Assembly: GCF_015645445.1 (NCBI RefSeq)
Contig: NZ_JADOGI010000103.1
Span: 1 to 35,880 of the forward strand
Direction: 5' to 3'
Length of the DNA: 35,880 bases
Source of the DNA: Nonomuraea cypriaca
GTDB lineage: Bacteria > Actinomycetota > Actinomycetes > Streptosporangiales > Streptosporangiaceae
Both the position numbers and the translations under genes were made by a program. The notes beneath the pieces were generated by a model. It made no database searches. It was given only the letters and a program-made list of their open reading frames with translations, and was not told the DNA's origin. This document shows positions 15,985-23,939 of the stretch, one piece after another; the stretch's first letter is position 1, and every line of letters begins with the position of its first letter.

Positions 15985-16323
15985 ATGCGAACCGGGACGT
16001 CCATCCTCACGAGATCGGCGGCCGCGGCGGCCGCGGCCGCCGCGGTGGCCCTGGCCCCACTATCGGCGCCCGCCGCGGCGGCGGCCGAGCCGGCGCCGGC
16101 CGCGCAGTTCAAATGCGGCTTCCATATCGACGGCGACCTCAACGCGCTTTACGGGCACTGCGACGCGCCACCGCGGACCGACATCGTCATCAACGTCGAA
16201 CTCGGCTGGGGAGGGGACAGCGGCAACTACGACATGTGCGTGAAACCCGGCGTGACGACCCTCGGGAAATACCCCTCGGTCTGGTACGCCAAGTACACCG
16301 GCAGGCTGTGCTCAGCCAGGTGA
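15985..16323 (+). CDS. Small secreted cysteine-containing protein (DUF6355-like)
   Basis: The 112-residue protein has a Sec signal peptide: MRTGTSILTRS followed by an alanine-rich core, with likely cleavage after APAAAAA or AEPAPA near residue 35-40. The mature part is about 70 residues with four cysteines, in CGFH...LYGHCD, YDMCVKPGVTTLG and YTGRLC. This pattern resembles the actinobacterial DUF6355 family; that is recognition by eye, not a search. The ATG at 15985 follows AGGGGGAACC. The four cysteines probably form two disulfides outside the cell. It is divergent from the nSTAND gene. Function unknown. Confidence 0.85.
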   Translation: MRTGTSILTRSAAAAAAAAAVALAPLSAPAAAAAEPAPAAQFKCGFHIDGDLNALYGHCDAPPRTDIVINVELGWGGDSGNYDMCVKPGVTTLGKYPSVWYAKYTGRLCSAR

Positions 16324-16389
16324 ACGACGCGGCGGCTGATCCGTGGGGGGTCGCCGGGGCGGGCGCGTGCGGGCAATACGCTGGCGGAC

Positions 16390-17013
16390 GTGCCTGCCCC
16401 GTACCTCACACTCAAGACCACCGTCGAGCACGAGACAGAGGTGCGCCGATCGCGCTTCATCTGCGCGCTGGCGCCCGCCCGCACCGTCGAGGAGGCCGCC
16501 GCCTTCATCGCCGGCCGCCGCAGGGAGCACCCCGGCGCCACGCACAACTGCACCGCGTACGTCATCGGGCAGCGCATCCAGAAGGGCGACGACGACGGCG
16601 AGCCGGGCGGGACCGCGGGCACGCCGATGGTGCAGGCCCTGGTGGGCCGCGGGTTCAGCGACGTGGTGGCGGTGGTGACCCGCTACTTCGGCGGCACCCT
16701 GCTGGGCGCGGGCGGCCTGGTGCGCGCCTACGGCTCGGCCGTGACCGAGACCCTCGACCGGGCCGAGCCGGTGCGGATGGTGCCGGCCAGGCGCGTCCAC
16801 GTCGCGGTCGCCCACGACCAGGCCGGGCGGGTGGAGAACGACCTGCGCGCCTCCCGGTACGCGGTCGGCGACGTGGCGTACGGCGGCAGCGACGTCACGT
16901 TCACCGTCGCGGTCGGGGAGGACGAGGTGAGCGCGTTCACCGGCTGGGTGGCCACCCTGACGGCCGGCCGCGCCCGCGTGAGTGTGGGCGAGGACATCCA
17001 TGTGCCCGGCTGA
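16390..17013 (+). CDS. YigZ/IMPACT family protein
   Basis: The 207-residue protein starts at the GTG at 16390 and matches the YigZ/IMPACT family throughout: RRSRFICALAPARTVEEAAAF, THNCTAYVIG, DGEPGGTAGTPMVQAL and VVAVVTRYFGGTLLGAGGLV. The C-terminal half carries the ferredoxin-like DUF1949-type domain. The family is conserved in bacteria and eukaryotes, and eukaryotic IMPACT modulates the translation-control kinase GCN2. The bacterial role is not settled. Its stop is only 4 bp from the convergent isochorismate synthase stop. Confidence 0.95.
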   Translation: MPAPYLTLKTTVEHETEVRRSRFICALAPARTVEEAAAFIAGRRREHPGATHNCTAYVIGQRIQKGDDDGEPGGTAGTPMVQALVGRGFSDVVAVVTRYFGGTLLGAGGLVRAYGSAVTETLDRAEPVRMVPARRVHVAVAHDQAGRVENDLRASRYAVGDVAYGGSDVTFTVAVGEDEVSAFTGWVATLTAGRARVSVGEDIHVPG

Positions 17014-17017
17014 GCGG

Positions 17018-18259
17018 TCAGCCCTCCAGGGCGTACCGCATGACGCGGAACTTCGCCTGGGCCTCCGCGAGCTCGGCGGCCGGGTCGGAGTCGCCCATGA
17101 TGCCGCCGCCCGCGAACAGGCGGGCCCGCCGCCCCTGGATGAGCCCCGAGCGCAGGGCGATGCCCCACTCCCCGTCCCCGTGGGCGTCGATCCAGCCCAC
17201 GGGACCGGCGTAGCCGGCCCGGTCCATCCCCTCCAACTCTCTGATGACCTGGATCGCGGTCCTGGTCGGGGTGCCGCCGACGGCCGCCGTCGGGTGCATG
17301 GCCGCGACCACGTCGAGCACCGAGGCTCCGTCGGCGAGCCGCCCGGTGACGTGGCTGGCCAGGTGCTGAACGTTGGGCAGCATCAGCAGCTCGGGCTCGT
17401 CGGGGGTGTCGAGCGAGGAGCACAGCGGGGCCAGCGTCTGGCGGACCGAGGCGATCGCGCACTCGTGCTCGTGCCGGTCCTTGGGCGAGGCGAACAACGC
17501 GGCCCCGCGCGCCAGGTCGTCGGCCGGGCCGGTGCCGCGCGCCGTGGTGCCGGCCAGCACCAGCGACTCGATCTCCTGCCCCGTGCGCCGGATCAGCAGC
17601 TCGGGCGTCGCCCCGACCAGCCCCGCGACCGAGAACGTGTAGCACTCGGGATAGCGCCGCGCCAGCCGGTTCAGCAGCAGCCGCACGTCGATGGGCCGTT
17701 CGGCGGTGGCCACCAGGTCGCGGGCCAGCACCACCTTCTCCAGCTCGCCGTCGCGGATGCGCCGCGCGGCGCGGGCCACCACGTGCTCCCACTGCAGGGC
17801 GCTCAGGCTGCCGTCGCCGTAGGTGATGCGCCCCGGTTCGCGGAGGGGGGAGAAGCTCTCCAGCGGCGCGTCCCCGATCGTGGTCAGCCAGGCGCGGCCG
17901 TCGCGGCGCGCGAGCACGGCCCGCGGCACGACCAGGACCGAGCCGGCGGCGTCCTCGTCGAAGGTGAAACTGCCGAAGGCGACCGGGCCGGAGCCGGGGG
18001 TGCGGACGGCGTCGCCGACGTCGTCGTAAGCAGGGGCGTCGCCGAACATGGTGGCCAGCCACCGGCGGGCCCAGGCGAACCGGCCAGGACCCGGGGGCAC
18101 GGTCACCCGCGCGGCCTCTCCCCAGCCGACGAGCCCCTCTCCGTTCCTGACCCACGCGTACGGTGCCGTCCTGGGCAGGGATGCCAGCAGGTCACCGGGG
18201 TCGCCGACAGGGGTGGTGCGAACCGGTAGCGGGCGGGTTGTTCCGAGCGCGACACTCAC
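17018..18259 (-). CDS. menF: Isochorismate synthase
   Basis: The 413-residue enzyme converts chorismate to isochorismate, the first step toward menaquinone or a catechol siderophore. It has EKVVLARDLV with the conserved lysine acting as general base, GATPELLIRR, LAGTTARGTG, KDRHEHECAI, MHPTAAVGGTPT, PVGWIDAHGDGEW and LFAGGGIMGDSDPAAEL, all in the order of chorismate-utilising enzymes. No other men or siderophore gene is next to it, so the stand-alone menaquinone role (menF) is favoured over an entC/dhbC role; the symbol reflects that inference. The start is at 18259. Confidence 0.93.
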   Translation of the reverse strand: MSVALGTTRPLPVRTTPVGDPGDLLASLPRTAPYAWVRNGEGLVGWGEAARVTVPPGPGRFAWARRWLATMFGDAPAYDDVGDAVRTPGSGPVAFGSFTFDEDAAGSVLVVPRAVLARRDGRAWLTTIGDAPLESFSPLREPGRITYGDGSLSALQWEHVVARAARRIRDGELEKVVLARDLVATAERPIDVRLLLNRLARRYPECYTFSVAGLVGATPELLIRRTGQEIESLVLAGTTARGTGPADDLARGAALFASPKDRHEHECAIASVRQTLAPLCSSLDTPDEPELLMLPNVQHLASHVTGRLADGASVLDVVAAMHPTAAVGGTPTRTAIQVIRELEGMDRAGYAGPVGWIDAHGDGEWGIALRSGLIQGRRARLFAGGGIMGDSDPAAELAEAQAKFRVMRYALEG

Positions 18260-18331
18260 TCAAGACACTCTATGCGGGAACTGAACACGTTCGACTCAGA
18301 CCCCCGTGAATGCACTGTTACGACCCATGAA

Positions 18332-18364
18332 CCCGGAAAAAACCGGGCGTTTAGGTATATACCT
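18332..18364. promoter_or_regulatory. Hairpin and perfect 12-bp palindrome in the menF/SGNH divergent region
   Basis: CCCGG-AAAAAA-CCGGG (18332-18347) forms a 5-bp hairpin with an A6 loop, followed after five bases by the perfect palindrome AGGTATATACCT (18353-18364). Both lie between two divergent genes, so neither is a simple terminator. The palindrome is a candidate operator. Confidence 0.45.
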
Positions 18365-18382
18365 CGCAACTTTGCTGCCTTC

Positions 18383-18427
18383 GGTCTGTCAAGCGGCGAT
18401 ATGAAGTCGGTCCTGAAATGACAGACC
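18383..18427. promoter_or_regulatory. 9-bp inverted repeat upstream of the SGNH hydrolase gene
   Basis: GGTCTGTCA at 18383-18391 pairs exactly with TGACAGACC at 18419-18427, leaving a 27-nt loop, about 44 bp before the SGNH start. It may fold in the 5' leader RNA or be a pair of protein-binding half-sites. Confidence 0.4.
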
Positions 18428-18470
18428 TCGCCGGAACGCATGTTGAGGGGGTGATCGTCTCCCTACCTTG

Positions 18471-19313
18471 ATGACCATGATCGGTCACCTGGGGCACGTC
18501 CTCGCCGCAGTGGTTCTCCTTTCCGGCTCAGGCACGGCACAGGCTGCCGCCGCCGCCGAGCCCGTGCCCGAGATCATGGCCGCCCTCGGCGACTCGATCT
18601 CCACCGGGTTCAACGCCTGCGGCTGGTACGTCTCCTGCGCCTCGCGCTCGTGGTCGGCCGGCGACCATCGCGAGGTCTCCAGCCACTACCTTCGACTGTC
18701 CAGGATGTCTGGAACGCTCCAGAAGCACAACCACAACTTCGCCGCGCCGGGTGCGACCAGTGCCGACCTGCTTGGCCAGGTGAAGAAGGCGGTCGCGGCC
18801 AAGGCCGACTACGTGACGATCCTCATCGGCGCTCAGGACGCCTGCGTACGCACCGAGCAGGCGATGACCCCCGTCCAGACCTATCGGCGGAGGCTGGACG
18901 AGGCGCTGACCGAACTGCGCGCCGGCATGCCGCGGGCCAGGGTGCTCATCGCCAGCATCCCCGACCTGCGCCGGCTGTGGGAGGTCGGCAGGAACAACGC
19001 GATCGCCCGCACGTTCTGGACACTCGGCCGGATCTGCCCCACGATGCTGACTGCCCCGTCCTCGGTCAAGCGGGCCGACGCCGAGCGCCGTGAGCGGGTG
19101 CGCGCCCGCGTGATGGCCTACAACCGGGCCGCCGCGGCGGCGTGCGCCACGTACGGTCCCCATTGCCGCACCGACGGGGGAGCGGTGTTCTCCTTCCCGT
19201 TCACCCTCGACCACGTCAGCAAGTGGGACTACTTCCACCCCAGCGCGGCCGGCCAGCGGGTGCTGGCGGAGCAGACGTTCCGGCGCGGGTTCGGCTGGCT
19301 GGACCCGCGTTAG
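18471..19313 (+). CDS. Secreted SGNH/GDSL-family hydrolase
   Basis: The 280-residue protein has a signal peptide (hydrophobic stretch VLAAVVLLSGSGTAQA, cleavage near residue 28-33). The SGNH esterase motifs are ALGDSIS with the nucleophilic serine near residue 42, GATSADLLGQV, ILIGAQDAC in place of the GxND block, and DYFHPS with the catalytic Asp and His near the C-terminus. It probably hydrolyses lipid or acyl esters outside the cell. The start is uncertain: a TTG at 18468 and ATGs at 18471 and 18477 are all possible. The nearest strong purine stretch (GAGGGGG) is about 20 bases upstream. Its stop codon overlaps that of the convergent HNH nuclease gene (TTAG, 19310-19313). Confidence 0.9.
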   Translation: MTMIGHLGHVLAAVVLLSGSGTAQAAAAAEPVPEIMAALGDSISTGFNACGWYVSCASRSWSAGDHREVSSHYLRLSRMSGTLQKHNHNFAAPGATSADLLGQVKKAVAAKADYVTILIGAQDACVRTEQAMTPVQTYRRRLDEALTELRAGMPRARVLIASIPDLRRLWEVGRNNAIARTFWTLGRICPTMLTAPSSVKRADAERRERVRARVMAYNRAAAAACATYGPHCRTDGGAVFSFPFTLDHVSKWDYFHPSAAGQRVLAEQTFRRGFGWLDPR

Positions 19314-20023
19314 CGGCACTCGGCGAGCATCGCCTTCTTGTCCGCCGGGGTGACCGGCAGGTTGTACTTGAAGGCGACCTGGGCGAAGCGGGTGGCGTAC
19401 GCGCACCGGATGCGCCGCTGCGGCGGCAGCCAGCCCGCCGGGCCTGAGGCGTCCTTCTGCTCGTTGGCGTCGCCCTCCACCGGCAGCAAATTGAGCGGGT
19501 CGTTGGCGAAGTCGAGCCGCTTGGACATGGGCCAGCGCGGCGCGCCCATGCGCCAGCCGTAGTTGAGCGGCACCACATGATCGACCTGCACCTCGTCCGC
19601 GTCGTCCTTGTGCCACCTGATGAGCCGGCCGGTGTAGGGATCCTCCAGCTCCATGGAGACGACCTCGCACCGGGAGCCCGCGCGGTAGCGCACGTCCCGG
19701 CCGTCGCGGGCGAGCAGGTCGTCACGGGTACGGCAGCCGTTGCGCGCGTACGGCACCCCGCTCGCGGTGTCCGCCCAGTTCTCGCCGTACCGGGTGCGCC
19801 GGTAGCCGGTGTTCGGGCCCAGACCCTTGACGCGCAGGCGTTGGATGAGGTCGCGTGCGCGGGCCTTGTCCCCGTCGGAGATGATGGGGGCCAGGCCGGG
19901 CAGCGTGCCGCCGGCGTTGCCCAGCGGGCTGGCCGCGGTGGCCGGTGGGGTCTTGGCGCTGCCGAGGAAGGAAACGACGACGACGGCTCCGGCGAGCAGG
20001 GCGATCGCGTCCTTCACGCTCAA
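19310..20023 (-). CDS. Secreted HNH endonuclease family protein
   Basis: The 237-residue protein starts at a TTG at 20023 with GGAGG five bases upstream. It has a signal peptide (AIALLAGAVVVVSFLGSA), so it is exported. The nuclease core is VQVDHVVPLNYGWRMGA followed by DFANDPLNLLPVEGDANEQK and GWLPP, the arrangement of secreted actinobacterial HNH nucleases related to the DUF1524/GmrSD C-terminal type. The VDH histidine and the downstream Asn residues would hold the metal. It likely degrades extracellular DNA or RNA for nutrition. The three cysteines near the N-terminal core and at the end may form a disulfide. Confidence 0.9.
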   Translation of the reverse strand: MSVKDAIALLAGAVVVVSFLGSAKTPPATAASPLGNAGGTLPGLAPIISDGDKARARDLIQRLRVKGLGPNTGYRRTRYGENWADTASGVPYARNGCRTRDDLLARDGRDVRYRAGSRCEVVSMELEDPYTGRLIRWHKDDADEVQVDHVVPLNYGWRMGAPRWPMSKRLDFANDPLNLLPVEGDANEQKDASGPAGWLPPQRRIRCAYATRFAQVAFKYNLPVTPADKKAMLAECR

Positions 20024-20094
20024 GCAGGCCTCCGGGGGTCGAGGTTGTCTAGAGAAATTCCCGCAATCGGCCGTTCTGACACAGGGAGGGTTAT

Positions 20095-20556
20095 GTGACT
20101 GATCGTCCGATCGACCCGGATGTCGACCTGCGCCTGCCCGAGCAGCGTGCCGAGGCGCACTGGCCGGTCGTCGCGGTCATAGCGGCCGGTGGCGCGCTCG
20201 GGGCGCTGGCGCGGCACGGCGTGCAGTCGGCGCTGCCCGCCGCACCGGCCGGCTTCCCCTGGGCAACGTTCTGGGTGAACGTGTCGGGCTGCCTCCTGAT
20301 CGGGGTGCTCATGGTGCTGATCACGGAGGGGCGGCAGGCGCATCGGCTGGTGCGGCCGTTCCTCGGGGTGGGCGTGCTGGGCGGGTACACGACCTTCTCC
20401 ACGTACGTGGTGGACTTCCAGCGGGTGGTCGCGGACGGGGCGCCGGTGACGGGGCTGGCGTACCTGGCGGGCACGATGGCGGCGGCGCCGGCCGCGGTGA
20501 CCGCCGGCATGTGGCTGACCAGGTGGGTCACGCGGAGCCTGGCGGGCGTGCGATGA
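20095..20556 (+). CDS. crcB: Fluoride exporter CrcB/Fluc, first subunit
   Basis: The 153-residue membrane protein has four transmembrane helices and Fluc family motifs: GGALGALARHGVQ, FPWATFWVNVSGCLLIG with the pore asparagine, and GVLGGYTTFSTYVVD with the phenylalanine/serine-threonine region of the fluoride path. The start is the GTG at 20095 behind AGGGAGGG. A hydrophilic N-terminal extension of about 22 residues precedes the first helix. It overlaps the second crcB by four bases (ATGA). In Gram-positive bacteria such pairs are thought to assemble as antiparallel heterodimers that remove fluoride. No fluoride riboswitch is visible upstream. Confidence 0.95.
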   Translation: MTDRPIDPDVDLRLPEQRAEAHWPVVAVIAAGGALGALARHGVQSALPAAPAGFPWATFWVNVSGCLLIGVLMVLITEGRQAHRLVRPFLGVGVLGGYTTFSTYVVDFQRVVADGAPVTGLAYLAGTMAAAPAAVTAGMWLTRWVTRSLAGVR

Positions 20557-20912
20557 CGGTGCTGCTGATCGTGCTGGGGGCGGCGGCCGGGGCGCCGCTG
20601 CGCTACCTGGCGGACCGGGCGGTGCAGGCGCGGCACGACACGGTGTTCCCCTGGGGCACGTTCACGGTGAACGTGGCCGGGTCGGCGCTGCTGGGGTTCC
20701 TGGCCGCCGTGCCGGCAGGAAACTGGGTGATGGCGCTGGCGGGGACCGGCTTCTGCGGGGCGCTGACGACGTACTCGACGCTGGGGTACGAGACGGTGCG
20801 ACTGGTGGAGGAGGGGGCCAACTTCCACGCGGTGGCCTGCGTGGGCGCAGGCATCGTGGGGGGACTCGGCGCGGCCTACTGCGGCGCCGCCGTGGCCCAG
20901 GCCCTGATCTGA
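20553..20912 (+). CDS. crcB: Fluoride exporter CrcB/Fluc, second subunit
   Basis: The 119-residue protein begins MTVLLIVLGAAAGAPLRYLA and has four transmembrane helices with VFPWGTFTVNVAGSALLG and GTGFCGALTTYSTLGYE. It is the partner of the upstream CrcB, coupled to it through the overlap ATGA. The shorter N-terminus and differing charge distribution fit the opposite membrane orientation expected for one half of a heterodimer. Confidence 0.95.
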   Translation: MTVLLIVLGAAAGAPLRYLADRAVQARHDTVFPWGTFTVNVAGSALLGFLAAVPAGNWVMALAGTGFCGALTTYSTLGYETVRLVEEGANFHAVACVGAGIVGGLGAAYCGAAVAQALI

Positions 20913-21023
20913 GCGTGCGGTACGGCGCCGCAGTGGCCCTGGCCTGGGACGCGACCTGTGGAGGGGCGCGGGATTTCGTGGGCGGAGTTAACGTGTAATC
21001 CTGTAAGCAAAGGAGTGCACGTG

Positions 21024-21944
21024 ATGGCGGATCCCCTAGACGCCTACTCGCGCGTCGTCTCTTCCGTGGCGGCCGAGCTGCTGCCGAAAGTGGCCAGCGT
21101 GCGTGCGGGCCGGGGCAGCGGGTCCGCGGTGGTGTTCACCGCCGACGGGTTCCTGCTGACCAACGCGCATGTGGTCGGTTCGTCCCGGGCCGGGACGGTC
21201 GCGTTCGGCGACGGCACCTCGGGCGACTTCATCGTGGTCGGCCGCGACCCACTGTCGGACCTGGCGGTGATCAGGGCACAGACGCCCACGCCCGAGCCCG
21301 CCACGCTCGGCGACAGCGACGAACTGGTCGTCGGGCAACTCGTGGTGGCCGTCGGCACTCCGCTCGGGCTTGCCGGTTCGGTGACGGCCGGGGTGGTGTC
21401 GGGCCTCGGCCGGTCACTGCCCGCGCGCAGCGGCTCGGCCGTACGGCTGATCGAGGACGTGATCCAGACCGACGCGGCGCTCAACCCGGGCAACTCGGGT
21501 GGCGCGCTGGCCGACTCGCAGGCCCGGGTGGTCGGGATCAACACGGCCGTGGCCGGGGTCGGCGTCGGGCTGGCCGTGCCGATGAACGGCACGACCCGCT
21601 CCATCATCGCCGCGCTGATCAGGGACGGCCGGGTCAGGCGGGCGTTCCTGGGGTTGGTGACCTCGCCGGCGCCGCTGCCCGAGCCGCTGCGGCGGCGTAC
21701 CGGGCAGGACGGGGCGCTGCGCGTGGTCGAGGTGGTGTCCGGCTCGCCCGCGCACCGGGCCGGGCTGCGCGCCGGCGACCTGGTGCTGAGCGCGGGCCGC
21801 AATCCGGTGGCTGACGCGCAGAGCCTGCAGCGGCTGATGTTCGCCGATGCGATCGGGCGGCCGCTGCCGATCACCGTCTACCGGAACGGCGCCCTCGTGG
21901 ACGTCATCGCTGAGCCGGTCGAACTGACGGGCTCGGGCGTGTAA
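21024..21944 (+). CDS. HtrA/DegP-like trypsin-family serine protease with PDZ domain, no signal peptide
   Basis: The 306-residue protein (MADPLDAYSRVV) contains a complete catalytic triad: H49 in TNAHVV, D79 in SDLAV and S158 in NPGNSGGAL. It is followed by one PDZ domain (residues about 215-300, VVEVVSGSPAHRAGLRAGDL). I see neither a signal peptide nor a membrane anchor, so it should stay in the cytoplasm, unlike classical DegP. The AGGAG at 21011 is eight bases before the ATG at 21024, better than the five bases before the GTG at 21021. It probably degrades or regulates damaged proteins. Its 3' end overlaps the convergent glycosyltransferase gene by 41 bp. Confidence 0.93.
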   Translation: MADPLDAYSRVVSSVAAELLPKVASVRAGRGSGSAVVFTADGFLLTNAHVVGSSRAGTVAFGDGTSGDFIVVGRDPLSDLAVIRAQTPTPEPATLGDSDELVVGQLVVAVGTPLGLAGSVTAGVVSGLGRSLPARSGSAVRLIEDVIQTDAALNPGNSGGALADSQARVVGINTAVAGVGVGLAVPMNGTTRSIIAALIRDGRVRRAFLGLVTSPAPLPEPLRRRTGQDGALRVVEVVSGSPAHRAGLRAGDLVLSAGRNPVADAQSLQRLMFADAIGRPLPITVYRNGALVDVIAEPVELTGSGV

Positions 21945-23454
21945 CCCCCGCCGCAGCCCGGTCCTGCGCTGGTGCCTGGTCCCGGTCCTGGTCCTGGTCC
22001 TGGTCCTGGTCCTGGTCTGGAGTCTGGTCCGAGGCTCGGGTTCGATCCTGGGCTGGTGCCCGGTTCTGGGCTGGAGTCTGGTCCGGGGCCGAGGTTTGGC
22101 TCTGGGGTGGGTTCTGGTCCTGGAGTGGGGATGGGTCCGCCGGTGTCGGGTCGGACGGTGGGGGAGTGTCCGCGGTGTCGGACGGGGAGCGGTGTGCCCG
22201 TGCGTACGCGCTGACGCGGCGGGCCAGGAGACCGGCCAGCAGCGCGTCCCACTTCGCGCCCACGAGGTCGGGGTCGTAGGTCCGGGCGGTCTCCAGCGCA
22301 TGGGCGGCCAGGTCGCGGCGCAGCCCTTCGTCCTCGATGACCCGGATGATCGAGTCGGCGAGGTTGGCGTTGGTCCGTTGCTTGACCAGCAGCCCGTCGA
22401 CCTCGTGCATGATCATCTCCTTGGGCCCGTGCGGGCTGTTGAAGCTGACGATGGCCAGCCCCTTGGCCATGGCCTCCAGGATCGTCATGGGGAAGCCCTC
22501 GTGCCGGGAGCTGAGCACGAAGATCGACGCCTTCTCCAGCTCGGCCCCCACGTCGTTGGTCGGCCCCGGCAGCTCGACCGTGCCTTCGAGTCCGGCCTCC
22601 ACGATCTGCTGCGCCAGACCCTCCTCCTGCGGCCCCGCGCCGTAGATGCGAAGCTTCCAGTCGGGGTGTGTGGCGGCGACCGTCTGCCAGGCGGTGATGA
22701 GCCGGTGGAACCCCTTGATGCGGGTCATCCTGCCGACCGCCACCGCGACCTTGGCGTCGAGCTTGGCCACGTCGCCCGTCATCGGCGGCACCGCGTTCGG
22801 GATGCGGGTCAGCTTCTTCGGCTGCTTCGGCAGTGTCTCCCGGTAGTCGCGCAGGTCGGCCTTGGTGAGCGTGACCAGGGCGTCGAGGCGGCGGTAGCGC
22901 CACTTGATCAGCTCCTGGATCGGCTCGGCCTGGGCGCGCAGCGCCACGTGTTCCTGCCCGATGGTGATGACGCCGGGCAGCGCGAGCTGGGCCATCGCCA
23001 GGTTGAGCCCCGGACGGGTGCCGATCAGCACGCCGGTGTCGAGCGAGCGGATGTAGCGGCTCAGCTTGAGGTCGGTCCACAGGTTGAAACGGTGGTAGGC
23101 CGTCTCCTCCTTGGGGATGAGCCTGCTGGGCAGCTTCGACAACACCGCGCGCAGCGGGTCGGGGCCCGGCTTGAGCCGGTCGTCGAGGAAGCGGAACCGT
23201 ACACGCGGGTCTATCGGGAAGAACGGCTCCTCGGCCTCCTTGAGAATGCTGACGATCTCGACGTCGTGCTCCCTGGCCAGGTAGCTCGCCAGGTTGAACA
23301 CGGTCCTGATCGTCCCGCCCATGCCGTGGGCGTGCAGTAAGAGGATGCGGACCCGCTTCGTCGACGCCGGTAGCGCCTTGTCCACCTTGCGCCGGTTGTA
23401 CCCCCGGTACAGCCGGCCGATCGCCGACTTGCCCTTGCGTGCCAGTGCGCGCAC
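21904..23454 (-). CDS. GT4-family glycosyltransferase with disordered Asp/Gln/Pro tail
   Basis: The 516-residue protein has a GT-B fold glycosyltransferase domain: RILLLHAHGMGGTIRTVFNL at the start, VGRMTRIKGFHRLITAW before the C-terminal Rossmann half, and HEGFPMTILEAMAKGL with the EX7E motif that binds the sugar nucleotide. It probably acts on a cell-surface glycan or teichoic-acid-like polymer. I chose the GTG at 23454 (MRALARKGKSAIG), with GAGGGG nine bases upstream. The last 85 or so residues are a low-complexity tail of D, P, Q and S, ending in a DQ repeat encoded by a 6-bp tandem repeat. The tail runs into the convergent protease gene. Confidence 0.92.
   Translation of the reverse strand: MRALARKGKSAIGRLYRGYNRRKVDKALPASTKRVRILLLHAHGMGGTIRTVFNLASYLAREHDVEIVSILKEAEEPFFPIDPRVRFRFLDDRLKPGPDPLRAVLSKLPSRLIPKEETAYHRFNLWTDLKLSRYIRSLDTGVLIGTRPGLNLAMAQLALPGVITIGQEHVALRAQAEPIQELIKWRYRRLDALVTLTKADLRDYRETLPKQPKKLTRIPNAVPPMTGDVAKLDAKVAVAVGRMTRIKGFHRLITAWQTVAATHPDWKLRIYGAGPQEEGLAQQIVEAGLEGTVELPGPTNDVGAELEKASIFVLSSRHEGFPMTILEAMAKGLAIVSFNSPHGPKEMIMHEVDGLLVKQRTNANLADSIIRVIEDEGLRRDLAAHALETARTYDPDLVGAKWDALLAGLLARRVSAYARAHRSPSDTADTPPPSDPTPADPSPLQDQNPPQSQTSAPDQTPAQNRAPAQDRTRASDQTPDQDQDQDQDQDRDQAPAQDRAAAGVTRPSPSVRPAQR
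21984..22016. repeat. GGTCCT hexanucleotide tandem repeat (5.5 copies)
   Basis: Five perfect copies of GGTCCT plus a half copy lie at the 3' end of the glycosyltransferase gene. In that frame they are read as alternating Asp-Gln. A hexamer keeps the frame, so copy-number slippage would change only the tail length. Degenerate relatives of the unit continue to about 22130. Confidence 0.85.
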
Positions 23455-23939
23455 CTGACAGTCCCCCTCATGGTCCGGAAACAAGCCTCGACACACGTGG
23501 CCGGTGGTGAGGGCAATCGTCCTGCCCCACCACCGGCGCATCGTCTCGCCCGGGTGGAGTGCACGTGCTTCATCCCCTGTGCGCTATCCCCACCTATGAT
23601 CATTAGACGCCGGGAAGGTACACAAGGTTGCATATGCGGGCGACGCGCGGGTGCGAAGTGTACGGCGGTCGTCCGGGCCGGCAGGTCGAGCGCGACGTCG
23701 AAGCGTGTTCGAGCCGCGTGTCCACGTGGTGCGGCATCGGAATCAATCGGAGTGTCCGCGGCGTGCGGCGCCGAAATGGATCAGAGCTTCCGCATGGTGC
23801 GGCGCCGGGAATCGAGCGGTGTGTCCGCGTGGCTCGGTGCCGGAAATGATCGGACGGCTCGACGGCCGGGGCGCGGCCCCCGGCCGTCCGATCGCGTCAC
23901 CCGGTCAGGCGGCCGAGGCTGCCTGAGTCGTTCCCCGGA
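23455..23939. other. 485-bp gene-poor region
   Basis: No credible coding frame is seen between the glycosyltransferase start and the small lysine-rich ORF. Open frames here give arginine- and cysteine-rich nonsense with no family resemblance. The left part (23455-23620) should hold the glycosyltransferase promoter. The right part holds the 34-bp repeat array described separately. Confidence 0.7.
23718..23854. repeat. Array of four degenerate 34/35-bp tandem repeats
   Basis: Units run at 23718-23751, 23752-23785, 23786-23820 and 23821-23854. Three begin GTGTCC and the third begins GCTTCC. Each has a central near-palindrome of the type CGGCGCCG (CGGCATCG in unit 1, CGGTGCCG in unit 4). They end in GGAATCAATCGGA, GAAATGGATCAGA, GGGAATCGAGCGGT and GGAAATGATCGGA respectively. 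The unit length is not a multiple of three and no amino-acid repeat results, so the array is noncoding. Its role is unknown. Confidence 0.8.

Noticed and set aside
18256..18441. Small minus-strand ORF of 61 codons before menF
   Set aside because: No ribosome binding site or family resemblance, and it covers a clearly structured regulatory region.
20024..20094. Fluoride riboswitch before crcB
   Set aside because: The conserved crcB-motif segments are not present in the 71-bp gap.
23718..23854. CRISPR array
   Set aside because: Repeats are directly adjacent with no spacers and are degenerate.
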